Shown: piece after piece, positions 11,967 to 24,031 of the stretch
Numbering within the stretch: the first letter of the stretch is position 1
Layout: every line of letters begins with the position of its first letter
DNA from: Corticium candelabrum
Lineage: Eukaryota; Porifera; Homoscleromorpha; Homosclerophorida; Plakinidae
Assembly: GCF_963422355.1 (NCBI RefSeq)
Contig: NC_085106.1
Span: forward strand, 5,310,308 to 5,374,307
Length of the DNA: 64,000 bases
Direction: 5' to 3'
Notes under the pieces: model-generated
What the model was told of the DNA's origin: nothing
What the model saw: the letters and a program-made list of their open reading frames with translations, nothing else
Database searches by the model: none
Position numbers and translations under genes: made by a program

Positions 11967-12389
11967 ACGCAAAGACAATGTAAAACATTTTGATTTTTGC
12001 TTTTCAGGATAGTACACACAATATAATACATTTCTACTGCATATTTGCTGATTTACTACCTGCGATTTAGTACCTGCAGAGTACAAATGTACACTATGTT
12101 GCCAGTTAATGTAGGAATAGACTGCAATTGCATTATGATCATGTTCTTAATTACACTTAGCTAGGACATGCTAAAATACAAGCGAAACAACGGGTGTTTG
12201 TGCTGATTTTGAGAGTGCTGCACACTATGTTAAGCTAGTAGCATACAGTGCAATAGGATACATGGACCAACACGTGCTTACAATTACTCTGTGAAGCACA
12301 TGATGTCTAATACACGAACATGTGAAGCTAAAATTCACTCAGTGTTCACCAACAGTAAAAAGTTGCAATGCAAATTGCCTCTCGTCAGG

Positions 12390-13697
12390 TCAGTAAGGTG
12401 CCCAGCGTCTAGAATGGTCTTTATAAGCCTTTGATCGACCAACAGGAGAGGGTCTTGAATACACGTCAGAGTGTGATCTCTCTCCATGCCACCGGTTGCT
12501 CTGAGACCATTTGTGTGATCTACTCTGTCTAGAGCTATCCCTGTCTGTATCCAACAAAAACTTGCTACTGTTTCGACTATTCTTGCCATAGTCTGACCGA
12601 CCATCTCGACCGTAGTATGACTGACTATTTCGGCCATAGTACAACTGATTACGTCGACCATCGTCTGAGTACCTGCTCTCTCTTTCAAATGCCTCCTTTT
12701 TGTCTACCAATTTGAAATCACCACATTGCGTTGACCAGTCTCCACTACTTGCTACGTCCGACTGCCTTCCTTTACCCACCCAGTCATCTCTCTTCACGTA
12801 CTTGTTACTGCCTGGCCTGAAGGCCTGGCCAAAGTCCCGTCGTTTCTTGGAATATTGGCATCTTGTAATAGAAAACATGGCAGTCAAGGCAAAAAGTACG
12901 CACCAACAACTTCTACTTCATACTTCTCTGCAGCTATCTGATGCAACGCTGTAACGTAGTGGTTCTTTTCAACTGCATATCCTCTGCTTTTTTCAAATGC
13001 TGCAGCAAACATAAATTAGAATACTGAAACACATTTGTCAAAGACCAAAATAGAGATGTTTGTACGTAAAGTACAAGGAGATGTCTTTACTAATCAGCAG
13101 TTCTGAGTATCAACACTAAAAAATAACCTGCAAGAGCTGATGTATCGTCCATTCGTTCGTGTTTCATCAAATATCTGTTTCATTACAACAACAATTCATA
13201 CACTCAACGTTGGCCCATTCACAATGTGTCATGCTACTGCATTACCTGCACACTAAATAGCCTGTTCTGTTAATGCCATGTGTGCAATGAACAGCGATAA
13301 CTTTTTTCCTGCCACAGCTACCTGTATAGCATATAACAATTTTACCTATCAAACTTGCAACAACAACAAAATTACTATGCAGAAACATCACCGTTTTCTG
13401 CAAGGAACTGCTGGACATGCTCTTCAAACCTAAACAAACGTCATACAAATATAAGAAAGTGCAAGTTCAGGTTGATCTAACTCTTCATAAATCCTATCAG
13501 ATGGCACCTCTTGACCAGGGCATTTGATTTTTACGTGTTTTACTCCATGAGACAAAAACACCTGGAAAAATGAACACAATGATAAGCAACCCAAATGAAA
13601 CTATGAACAGATCAGGGCAGTGCATGCTGCAAATTATTAAGTCTTCTGCCATACTTTAGCTAGTACCTATTCTTACCAGTGCGTTTGACTTAGACTG
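12390..13697 (-). CDS. DUSP11: DUSP11-like RNA 5'-phosphatase, N-terminus not found
   Basis: Minus-strand exons 13482-13561, 13392-13429, 13246-13321, 13128-13174 and about 12902-12999 join in frame. The catalytic P-loop H-C-T-H-G-I-N-R-T-G-Y is in the 13246-13321 exon, with the preceding F-E-E-H-V-Q-Q-F-L and following R-G-Y-A-V-E-K-N-H-Y. That is the arrangement of DUSP11/PIR1, a cysteine phosphatase that removes gamma and beta phosphates from RNA 5' ends. A long open segment (about 12390-12865) rich in Arg, Ser, Tyr, Gly and Asp, ending R-R-W-A-P-Y, matches the low-complexity basic tail of DUSP11. Joining it requires a very short intron (GT at about 12901, AG near 12864), which is uncertain. 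A 21-nt micro-exon at 13677-13697 is possible. The first ~100 residues upstream were not located. The alternative is the phosphatase part of a capping enzyme, but no nucleotidyltransferase is present. Confidence 0.85.
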
Positions 13698-14069
13698 CTG
13701 AAATTGTCAAGTTGCAGTCAGCCTTGAAGATCACGTTGCAGATTGCTGCATAAATTAATGTTACCAATAATTGCCACATGCCATAATAATTAACGTCAAA
13801 GTGACTTGTCATGTATTTCATCCTTAGTAATCCATGGCTAAGTGCACACACACAGGGAGTTCAAAGTCAAAACTAGCAAGTACACAATGCAACAGATTTG
13901 TTGCACTCTAAAGTAGAAATTGACATGCACCTTGCACCTATTTATGTCAAAATCTGATCAGACATACACACAAATATACAATACACAAACAAACAAATGT
14001 ATGTATGTATATTTGTTCTCGCACCAATACAATACAGGTACAGTGCCCACAGGCAGTAAAGAACAGATA

Positions 14070-14425
14070 CCGTATAAGATGAAACATTGGCGGGAATTTA
14101 TATTGGGTTTGCTAAAAATTGACGGACAAAGCATATTGGCGGATTGTATTTTGGTGGTTGTTTGATAACTGACATATGTCCTTCATCCATAGCCTCATGC
14201 ATGGCCTATTCATAGACACAACAGACGGCAAGCAGGATTACCTACCATCTTGTCGCTTCATCCGTGTGACGTACCGCCACTTTGCAATTAGATAGCTGAT
14301 CCACGTGCCTGATGACGTCAACATATCCTGGTGACAAAATTAGTGGTGGATTTTATATTGGCGGTTCCTGAAAAATCGGCCAATCTGCCAAAATAAATTC
14401 CCTGCCACTATTTCATCTTATAGGG
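14070..14425. mobile_element. 356-bp MITE with TA target duplication
   Basis: Terminal inverted repeats CC(G/C)TATAAGATGAAA...TTGGC, about 25-40 bp, lie at 14070-14110 and 14385-14425. The element is bounded by TA on both sides (14068-14069 and 14426-14427). There is no coding capacity. TA duplication and size fit a Tc1/mariner-type MITE. It sits in the 5' region of the DUSP11-like gene. Confidence 0.75.
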
Positions 14426-14904
14426 TATGCAGAAGAGAAAAAAAGAAAGATCAGAGCACAACCAGATCAAAGAAAAAAGAAGATCAGTGTACAAATATTT
14501 AACCTGTGACATATATTTTACCATTCATTAAAATAGGCTGCTGAAAAATTAAATTCACAATAAATATTATGTTGGTTCTGTAAACTGTAACGTACTCTGA
14601 GAAACCCAAGTCATTCGTTATTGTACACTAGTTTCCATATTAAAGTATCTTCACTGCACCCCTTCTGGTTGCCTCCAAAACAGTGTCCTATTTCTGCAGA
14701 AGTTAGCATACTTGTAAATAACTGCTTGCCAGATGACAGCAATAAAAGTTAAAATATTTAGTGTTGCTGACTCTTGGAGTCTCCAAATTTTGCTCATGTG
14801 TATGGCAATAGACCTTCCATGGACACATCAGCTTGCAAAAGACCACACTCTACTACACATTCACTACTGCACAAAAGCTAGAACCGTCGTAGCAGTTAAA
14901 TCAA

Positions 14905-15000
14905 CCTAATAACATTTGCTGATGACTTGCTTGTGGTTGGACTATTACAAATGTTGCTTATTTGTCATTTACCATGTAACGAAGAGCTTACTTGTGGATT
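14905..15000 (+). pseudogene. Small reverse transcriptase relic
   Basis: One frame reads T-F-A-D-D-L-L-V-V-G-L-L, the F-A-D-D catalytic box of non-LTR reverse transcriptases with its usual hydrophobic flanks. It is followed by a stop, and flanking frames give no clear extension. This is a short motif, so the identification is tentative. It may belong to the relic that starts at about 15390. Confidence 0.35.
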
Positions 15001-15239
15001 GTAATATCGAGTTGTAAACGTAAGGTCAATAATCATGCCCAATTCACAGCCACGCTCTTGAAGCTTCTTGATAAACTGAGTTGGAGTAAACCTTACATGT
15101 CAGCACGTCTAAGCATACACAACATGCATAGTGAACCATTGCCTCACTCTTCATTGCGAGTTAGTCCATTAACATTTCGTGAACTTCTGCTAAAACCCTA
15201 TGGAAAACACAAAATACTGCAAAGCAATCATTTAATAAT

Positions 15240-15302
<63 letters not shown>
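15240..15302. repeat. (GT)n microsatellite
   Basis: About 31 uninterrupted GT units. Cys-Val or Thr-His open frames across it are artefacts. Confidence 0.98.
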
Positions 15303-15304
<2 letters not shown>

Positions 15305-15389
15305 ATGACGAGTACTAATGACTGGCGACATCCAACTGCTTTGACAGAGTATTGCAGACTGAGAACACTAACAAAGATAGACAGCTGTT

Positions 15390-16295
15390 GAAGAAATGCG
15401 TAATGCCTGGTGGAGTGCCAGAGAACATAAGAAAGCAAAGATGTCACAACAGCTAGGCCATGACTGGCATTTAGTCAAGGAGCTTAGGCTTCGATTAGTT
15501 AACAATCAGGCTTCTAAGCCTTCCTCATTCAGCATCCTCCCTAAGAATAAGTCCATCCTTTCAAATAACACCGGTACGCTTCAATGCTGGGCAGAACACT
15601 TTCTGCTAATTCTTGCTCATCGAGCTGCCAGTTGAACACCAATGCACTGTCAAACATAACTGTAGCCACCTTACAGAGAATTATCAGATGATCAAGACCT
15701 GTCTGTCCCAGCCTTTATCTGAAAAGAATATTCAAGTAGCTATTACAATTACAGTTGGGTGAAGTTGAAACCACTAGCTGGCTCATCTTGCTGTTCAACT
15801 GGAGCAGTGAGAGTATCATTTCAAACTGACTGAACCATCCCTTGTCCCTCTTCACCGGTCTGACTGAGACAACTACCGGAGGGGGAGATTACCCTCTTGA
15901 GCTCCCCCAGCAAGGTTTTTTATCACAATACTACTGAACAGGATCAAACCCAGAGCTGACATCTTTCTGCATGAGAAACAGAAAGTGTGGTTTTCGCAAA
16001 GATGGGGATGCACTGACGAAGTCTTTTCTCTCAGGGTATTGATGAAAAAAGCGAGAGAGTACCATCATCCTCTACATCTGTTTTGTAGACTTCCGCAAGA
16101 CCTATGACTCAGTCAATAAAGCTGCTCTCTGGTCGGTATCCTACTGTTACACCATCTGCCTTCTCACATCATCAAACTTTGCACAGCAACACTTCTGCTG
16201 CTATCAGGACCAACAATAAAGATACTATGTTGCAGATATGAAATTCATCTGCTAATGAAACATTAACGTAGACTATGGTATTCACCAACTTTTAG
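15390..16295 (+). pseudogene. LINE relic, RT region, many stops
   Basis: Decayed plus-strand coding sequence of a LINE whose RT resembles the type often annotated as 'craniofacial development protein 2-like'. It has the A-R-N-A-W-W-S-A-R connector, an S-K-P-S-S-F...L-Q-C-W-A-E-H-F segment (about 15515-15605), an L-L-S-S-P-S-K-V-F-Y block (about 15890), and F-V-D-F-R-K-T-Y-D-S-V-N (about 16080-16120) just before the palm. It ends near N-T-S-A-A-I-R-T-N (about 16200). Stops and frame changes are frequent. A second, younger-looking relic of this general type, on the other strand, is at 46985-48300. Confidence 0.7.
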
Positions 16296-16309
16296 TAAAA
16301 CCTCTCTAA

Positions 16310-16805
16310 GAGCGTGTTCACACCGGGCCTAATCATGATTAGTTTGGCGTTAGTGCACTAATTCACTCGTTCACACCAGTCCTAATCATGATTAGTGTAA
16401 CGCAATTCTAATGCTGTAATGAGTAGTATTACAACCACATTCGTGGCATTAGTGGCTACATGTGACTTTGGCACGTGAGGTAGTATACAAGAAGACCATA
16501 ACGTCGATGTTTCTGATGTGGTGTTGTATATTTAAACGAACAAACGCAGCAACAACATGGCGACGTATACAGGAGCGCAGGCAGATGTCTACTACATGCA
16601 TGCCTGTACATGTGACAACTTCCGCCATCCTTGAAGGAGCTGCCAGAAAAAGCAAACTAAATGTCTCCCTCTTCAAAACCTAAAGCAATGGATTCATCAA
16701 GACAATTCACGCAAATTCTTGCCAAATATGGCAGATGAGGCTAATTACACTCACGTGCCCACGTGACTTACTAATCATAGTTAGTGGTGTGAATGCGCTT
16801 GCGTT
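16310..16805. mobile_element. Harbinger-like MITE, copy 1
   Basis: This is a 495-bp copy of the element at 17697-18210. The 5' end reads GAGCGTGTTCACACC after TAA; the 3' end (GGTGTGAATGCGC) is degraded before TTAA. Inside are several CTAATCATGATTAG-type palindromes and a short frame starting M-A-T-Y-T-G-A-Q-A-D-V-Y. The copies are about 80 percent alike by eye. Confidence 0.75.
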
Positions 16806-17690
16806 AAAGTAGTCTCGCATAGCCAGACCCATTTCTGCCGCATCATTCTTCTCGGTGAAATGGGGTCTGGTGAACAGGCTTTGATGTCGCTGTGTGCCGT
16901 GTAGCCAGAAATCGGCTATCTAAAGACCGGATTTGGTTTCTTAAACGCTTCACTAAAGACCAGACTGGTATGCAAGCAGTGCAATCCTATCTCATTAGCT
17001 TCTCTTGTTTCGTAAAGAACAACTCGAAGACTACAGCTAGAGTCATTGCTGTTTGTGAAATCTGCATGTCTACAGCAACAATTAATTAAACGTGGCCACG
17101 GGAACGTTGACGTCGACAGGCTAGGCTTCCATCTCCTACGCAATCTGTCACGATCGACGTCGTACATAGCGTTTGTGCACTTGTGTCACAACGGAGACTG
17201 AATGCGAACATACTCGATGTAAAGCAATGCACAAAACACGTGAGATGATTACCCAAACACAGAAAGACGACTCATCTTGTTTCGATATCGATGATGTCAG
17301 CTCCAAGCCCTTCAATTCCAGTACCAGATATCGCTCACTCTGGACTGTCCGCGGTCGCTTTAGATGTCAAAACAGCAAACAGCATCGAGTACGTTCGCAT
17401 CCATTCAGTGCGTTCGCATTCAGTCGCCGTTATGTCTGTTTCTGCCTTGTTGCAACGAGCAAGGCATATGAATCTAAAAGTAGTCTACTTTCTATCAGTC
17501 TAGCATTAAACTTCCACAAGCAAACTGACAGCTGCTGCATAAGGTGGTTGTAGGCCAGTGAAAACTGAGTGTTGTTTGAAGTAATTTTGGTAGCAATGGT
17601 TCTCAAAGTTTCCAGGCTGGCAGGAGTTCAAGCTCCAAATGATTCCACTACCAGAGGATACAGAGTGCACCAGAAGAGGACACTAAGAGC
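16806..17690. other. Spacer between two MITE copies, no gene recognised
   Basis: Contains a 126-codon open frame (17173-17553) with no recognisable family, no matching frame in the neighbourhood and biased composition. It reads like non-coding sequence or an old relic. Nothing else was recognised. Confidence 0.4.
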
Positions 17691-17696
17691 GTATTC

Positions 17697-18210
17697 ACAA
17701 TCATGATTAGTTTGGCATTACTGCACTAACGTCATTCGTTCACACCGGTCCTAATCATGATTAGTGTAACACCATTCTAACGCCGTACAGAGTAGTATTG
17801 CAACCGCATTGTGGCGTTAGTAACTTAGTGGTTGCACGTGACTTTGGCACGTGAGGTAGTACACAAGAAGAGCATGTCGCCAATGTTTCTGACGTGGTGT
17901 TCTATGTTTAAACGTACAAACGCAGCAACAACATGGAGACGTATACAGAAGCGCAGGCAGATGTATACTATGTACATGCCTGTACATGTAACAACTTCCT
18001 GTCGTTCCTGAAGGAGCTGCCAGAGAAAGCAAAGTAAATGTTTCCCTCTTCAAAACCTAAAGCAATGGATTCGTCAAAACAATCCATGTAAATTCTTGCC
18101 AGCTATGACGGATGAAACTGTCAAGGCCAATTACACTCGCGTGCCCACGTGACTTACTAATCATAGTTAGCCTAATCATAGTTAGTCCTGATGTCGGTGT
18201 GAACATGCTC
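17697..18210. mobile_element. Harbinger-like MITE, copy 2, with TAA duplication
   Basis: Terminal inverted repeats GAGCGTATTCACA.../...GGTGTGAACATGCTC are flanked by TAA on both sides (17694-17696 and 18211-18213). A 3-bp TAA/TTA target duplication is typical of PIF/Harbinger elements. Internal CTAATCATGATTAG palindromes are shared with copy 1. It has no intact transposase or MYB-like ORF. Confidence 0.82.
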
Positions 18211-18282
18211 TAAGTCATCATATTTGGTGTTTTTCTCAATCTCCCCGGTCAGACCGCCGGCACCTGTGACAGTTGCTGAACT

Positions 18283-21212
18283 TCACACAAATATATGCTG
18301 GAACAAATTACGTATGCTTATATCAAAGAAAGCAGAATGACCAGTCAAAAAATTGAGGTGGAAGATGTCTCCAGGGCAATCACAGGTGTCCGACGAGAAT
18401 CTTCGCTCCTTTGAAGTGCCTTTTTCATCAATAAAGCATTGAAGATAACGTCTCTGAGAGTGTTGTGACATTTTGACCATAAATTAGTCTGATGGCAGCC
18501 AAGATGGTCACCAAAGCTGTCAATTAACTGACCACACTTGCAACTTACTGCAGAAGGATGTAATGGAGAAAGAGTTATGCCCAACCATAAATGAACAGCA
18601 ACACAGAACTCATGCCTGGTCATGGAAAGGCTAAGGTTTGGGTTAGGGACAGTTCTTAGCCACGCTCCAGTATGTGGTTCAGAAATTGTGTCAAGTCTGG
18701 CTTGGTCTCTCAGAGCGCAAGAAAGTTTGAGGGTTTCATACTACTATCAACTATCAACTTGAGACTGAAGTGTGTGTTGTGATGGTGAATCTACATTACA
18801 ATTGGACTCAAAAAATTCTGGAGAAATTCTGGAGAAATTCTTCTTTAGCGCTAGATTCACTATCAATTAGAAAGCCTGACTTCTCAAAAGTTGCCAAGTG
18901 AAGAACGTGACTGACCAAGTGTCTAGTACAATTACAGCTGCTAATAAAAGCAATACTAGCTGATCCATAAGCCTCTCATAGACCCAGACCTCCACATTTG
19001 ATGGGTAGTGTTGCTTGAAGCCAAGCTTCGTCCGAAACAAATGAATGAGTTATGACCTCAAGCGAGTGGTGCAGGCCTTTGTCAAACAGCAGTTGTTGAG
19101 TTGCCTTTCCAAGAGCGACCGTGCGAAGGTGATTAATTTTAGGTAGAGCCAAGCAGCTTCGAAGTAAATGCAATTCCATCTGTGGGTAGTTGATATCTAT
19201 GACACACTTCTGAGCTTCCAAAACTTTGCCTATTCGATGTTGGAAAGCCTGATCATAAAATTCACCAGAGCCAAAGATTGGAGAACCCAATAACTCAACA
19301 CCACTATCCCTGGGCAAAACGCTGACTTCTGGAGCCAATTCAGGAAAAGACTGTGTGCCAGTGGGCCGAAAGACCTCATATTCGCTTAGGTTCAAGTGTA
19401 AACCATCTTTGAACCATTTAACTGCAAGGCACTGAGTAGTGGCAATATGGATTCTCGTGTTCCTATGAAAGTGGCATCATCTAGGTACTAGATCTGCAAG
19501 AGTAGATTCGAAACTTTGTCGGGAATATCATCCAGCAAATCCAAAACCACCAAAGAGAACAACAATGGTCCCAGAGGATCACCTTGCTGCACCCCAGCCT
19601 TTGAAAGAATACAATAGCTGCCAAACCAAAGTTCATCTGCACACTGATATGACCAGTAAGTCCAAGAAAATAAATCAGGTAGCTCCTTGTATAGTCGAGA
19701 AAGAAAGGACTGTCTACGGCATTCATTAAAGGCGTTTGCCATGTCTACTTTCAGACAGCACAACTTATCTTCTGATAATGAAGAAATACATGATCATGTT
19801 GTATGTACAGCTGCTTCCAAGCCACCCCTGATACCAACACCTGTACTTGACCATAAGGTAAAAATATGTCTCCAAGATGTGGTCTAGCGGTTGCACAACA
19901 TGATTGACTTGCAAGCCTCCGTAGAGTCTCCCTTACTGCAATAGGCCTGAAACTTCCCAGTTTCATCTTTAAGGCTATGACTGGCTCCTACAAGCCATGG
20001 TGCTGTACAGCAGGTAGATTGCCGGCTAATATTGTATCCATCAGGAGGTGAGATTGTTCAAAGAGGATTGGGCTGTAGGTGCTATTGTGCCACTTATTGC
20101 ATCAAACAGGTGTTGAGCTCTAAGCTGAGATCCACCTGGGCTGCTACTTCTTAGAAAGGCCTGAAACCCTAAGAGAACATCTCTGTTCTCCATCAGTAGA
20201 GAAGGAGGAATGTCTTTGACCAAAAAGGAAGATCATGATCACGATGTCGAGATGTAAGATCATCAAGGCTTGAGAATCGTCATGACTTGCACAGCCTTGA
20301 GACAACAAGGAACGTACAGCGTCACCATAGCGCCCTTCCTGTGCTAACTTGATACAACGACGCACATTACCTTTTCTGACATCAGCATGAGCAGCTCGAC
20401 AACTATTGCTAGCTTCAGCTCTGGCAGCTAACCACAAAGAAACAAAATCTCCTTTCTGCCACTGTTTCAGGCAAGAAGTCAAAACACTTTTGATTGAGAA
20501 ACACTTCTTTTTTCCACATTGAGGTGGAACAAGTACAACAGACTTGGAAATGCCCACAGTCGAATAAAGCATAGAACACCTACAGTGGCGCATAGATAAA
20601 ATTCTTGACAAGAAGTTCAGCAAGAAGAAGACGTACTGACTTTGGGATGAGAGCAACTGTAAAACAGGAAAGTCATCATATCATTGATAACAGCATCAAA
20701 TATTGAGGAAACAACACAGTCATGTGAGTCAAGAGCTGCGACTGCTGCCAGACTGTGTAAAACAATGTCAAAAGTGGAGAAGCAAGAATCTGCTTCAGAA
20801 ATATCACATTGAAAGTCTTTCTGAGTATCCATGACAATGGTCTCAACATCTGCTGTATTCGATGCAACTTTGTCAGAGACAGACACCTGAGCGAGAGAAT
20901 CAGACAAACTCGCAGCATTCAACCACTTGGAGGCCGGTGGATATTGTATTATTCCACTACAACGAGAGCGGTTGGGTCCAAATGAGTGATGACATCTAGA
21001 CCAGCATCTTTCGTAACAGAAACCACAATCCGAGCAGACACGACAACGGTGTTCTTCAAGAAAGTTCGTACTTGGAAACAACTGATACTGACGTGAACTA
21101 AATTAATGTGTTGCCACAAGGCGAAAGTGTCCCTTGAAGTGCTGGAACAAACTGGGCACTCCGCAATGGTCATTTGATAATCAGCTATCAGGTCTATAGA
21201 AACGACTTCCAA
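18283..21212 (-). pseudogene. Non-LTR-type retroelement ORF, near full length but broken
   Basis: Read on the minus strand from 21212, the order is: a C2H2 finger (C-P-V-C...H-I-N-L-V-H, about 21110-21170); a Cys-rich block (R-C-R-V-C-S-D-C-G-F-C-Y-E-R-C); a basic linker (K-G-N-V-R-R-C-I-K-L-A-Q-E-G-R, about 20340-20380); an RT start (F-R-P-I-A-V-R-E-T-L-R-R-L, about 19925-19960); RT core K-V-D-M-A-N-A-F-N-E and A-G-V-Q-Q-G-D-P-L-G-P-L-L-F-S (19500-19760); a thumb/connector (19000-19390); then a zinc motif C-K-C-G...G-D-H-L-G-C (about 18530-18560) and a terminal segment to 18283. An N-terminal finger plus C-terminal zinc motif is the layout of elements with a restriction-like endonuclease. 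At least five frame changes make it non-functional. Copies of the same family are at 3.1 and 4.2 kb. Confidence 0.8.
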
Positions 21213-23312
21213 ATGACTCTTGATGATTCTCGATCAATTGGAAGATGATAAAGAGTGTGCAGACCTTAGAACGGCATAAAATGACAGACCAAATTTCAAA
21301 CCGCTGACGTCATGCCACATCTGGGACACCAGTCAATATGAAGTGGAATATTTCACTTATTCTAATCAAATACTGGAGAATGATTGGTGCAGACGAAGCT
21401 AGAGTGCTACAATGTGTCTTAGTTCCCCTAATTCTTTCTTGATACTTCTCTGTTCTTAGTCAGGACCTGGGCTACGCCTGTCGTGTGCATTGTCACACAG
21501 CAATGGATCTCAAGCCAATTCACTTCAATGCCTGAAGTCACTTTCTACCCAGCAAACTTAGCAAACCACCAGACACAACTATCAAACAAGCTTTCGCTCT
21601 CCTTTCTCAGTTTTTATATCCACTTGCACATCACCATGAAGTTCCACTGCTTTGCCTGCATAGTGTAGTAATCAGTTTGATGTCAGATGTTGTGATAACT
21701 GACCGGTCGTCCAAAAAACTCCATGTGGTCTCACTACTTACACTCACTTATGCCTGTGGCTATCTCCATACTAAGACATTTCCCCTGTGTTCTTGCCTTA
21801 GTGGTAAAGGGTACTACTACCTCACTCTTCTTGATCAACATGATGGTCGAAGCTGCTCTGCTTGGTTGTCAAATTCCTCCTCCATACAGCGAGCTTTTGC
21901 TTGTCCAGGTGCCTGTGACATCTTTCCAGGTGAGTATTTACCTTTTGATTGACACAGGTCACATGTGCCCCACCTTGCAGCAGCCATAACATAAGACAAA
22001 CTCAGAAAGGCAGTTACTTAGTGCCATAGTCTGACCTGTATGATAGCACAGTTCGATTCGGATATGGTACATGTGCAGTTACCTTATGCACTGCTTCTTT
22101 CGCTTTCACTGATGGTGAAAGAATGCTGGGCTTCATTTCTTCCATGTTTAGCTCTGCTGTCTATGTTGATAGCACCAGCTCCAGTGCCCTAACAAAACAT
22201 CAAGTCCTATTCTAACAAATACACAACACTACATCAGCTCACTGGCTATCCCCACAAAAGGCTAGCTTTCTGTAACATGGCATGCAGAGCTGTCCAGTAT
22301 TATTGCCAGTGCTCAGCCAATTACTGCAACTCAGATGTACAGTTGCTATGACAGCGACTCAAACCTTTAGTGATTCCTGCTATTGAATCTAAATCACTGA
22401 ATGATTACTGATGGTTTCAAATTGAATGCTGTTGTAGCAACTGGCTCAACTTGTCAGACTAGCTAGTCCACTGGTTACTGGGTGTCAATAAACTGCGTAG
22501 CAGACGATATGTGCGTGGTCCAACAAAGTTCAGCAGAATTGCCCATTGTTTCTCGTTGTTCTTCACCTCAGTGGCTGCAAGGTAGTGGTTTGCCATGTAC
22601 AGTCACCATTTCTCCACTGACTTGTCTAACTCGTTGTATACACCAGCCATCCTCGTCTCCAAAATTGTAATGACTCCACTAGCACTGCTACAGACCTGTC
22701 GTCTACAGCCACACCTAGAACTGATCTGGAATACCCATACTGCCACTACACCACAGTCTTCTATCACACTGCTAACTTCAGCTCCAGGATTACCCTTTGC
22801 TACATGGGAAGAAAACTGCTTGTAGAGCATTGAGAGACCATGAATCAAGCAAATGTCTGCGAGATAAAGATTGAAAGACAATCAAGAAGTTCAAACCCTC
22901 ACCAGAGGAAACAAGTGAAGACAATGCCAGCATACATATTTGATATATTGTTTAAACATGCATAATTGGTATATTGTTTAAACATGCGGCAAATTCTGAC
23001 AGCACTGTTGTGGCTTTAGAAGAATGCTTTGGCTTAAGATTTACTTATGTCAGTCACCATAATTTGCTGGGATGTTTAGTACTGGAAACTAGAAAAGTCT
23101 GCAGAATCAAAAGTAGCCATTGACATACGTGATCCCAACATTGATGCCAATGCTTTAATTTGAGAGTGGCATTAGGATCGATGTAGAGTATAGGGAACGT
23201 GTTGACTTGTCATCAGGCAAGAAGGAAATGAGGTTAGGTCTAGATGAACAATCATTTCTGATATTGTCACTTGATCCACCCATGAGATTTCCTTTGTAAA
23301 ACTTGGCAATGG
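21213..23312. other. 2.1-kb stretch without a recognised gene
   Basis: Several open frames of 60-92 codons occur on both strands (for example 21677-21989 and 22595-22881), but none shows a family motif, coherent exon borders or a repeat relationship that I could detect. The phrase 'gcataattggtatattgtttaaacatg' near 22930-22985 is a short direct duplication (TTGTTTAAACATG twice). The segment may hold old transposon remains. Confidence 0.4.
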
Positions 23313-23964
23313 CTTAGCCTCGTCCTTAGGTATTTGCCTCGCTCCTCCATGCAGTGCTTGTGCGTCACATGACTAGGCTGATGTCACAGCCTCACTTCTT
23401 CTCGCATGACTACTGTCTGTTCCCCATAAGCGTGAACTCGGAAGTGAGTAATGAAGTAGAGGTCACACCAGGTGTGCTTATTAGAGCACTAAGAGCTGCT
23501 CCAGTTGGACCATGTTATACCAATTATCTTAAATGGTTCCAGTTGCTGATCGGTTGGTCTTACAAGATAATTGGATAATAGCCATTGCTCCACCCGTTTC
23601 TGCTTGATATGCACAAGTATTATCCTTCCGTTTGGTTTGCAGGAAAGGCCTAGATAATTTGATAAACAGAAATGCCAAACCTAGCGGTTTCTAACGATAC
23701 CAAGATCATCGCAAAAGTCCACTAAACAGCAGAGATATTGATGACTTTCAAAGTTCACACTTATGGGGAACAGACAGTAGGCTGATGTCATAGTCTCACT
23801 TCTTCTCAAGTGAGGCTGTGACGTCAGCCTAGTCATCTGACATGACGCACAAGCGCTGCACGGAGGAGAGAAGAGGTGAGACTGTGACGTCAGCCTAGTC
23901 ATGTGATGCACAAGCACTGCACAGAGGAGCGAGGCAAACACCTGAGGACGAAGCTCAGTCTAAG
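23313..23964. mobile_element. Foldback element rich in TGACGTCA-type sites
   Basis: The left arm (23313-23430, from CTTAGCCTCGTCCTTAGG) and right arm (about 23765-23964) are inverted copies. The right arm carries the block GACTAGGCTGA(C/T)GTCACAG(C/T)CTCAC twice, so it is partly duplicated. Both arms end inside with CTGTCTGTTCCCCATAAG. No transposase is visible in the 330-bp centre. Confidence 0.75.
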
Positions 23965-24031
23965 TTGATTGCAAACTATGCATTGAACATGCAACAGCTT
24001 GCATCTACGGTCAAAACTGTAAGCAGAGTCC

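Noticed and set aside
14220..14290. Candidate first exon of the DUSP11-like gene (good GTAGGT donor on the minus strand)
   Set aside because: It lies inside the 14070-14425 MITE and the peptide does not match the DUSP11 N-terminus.
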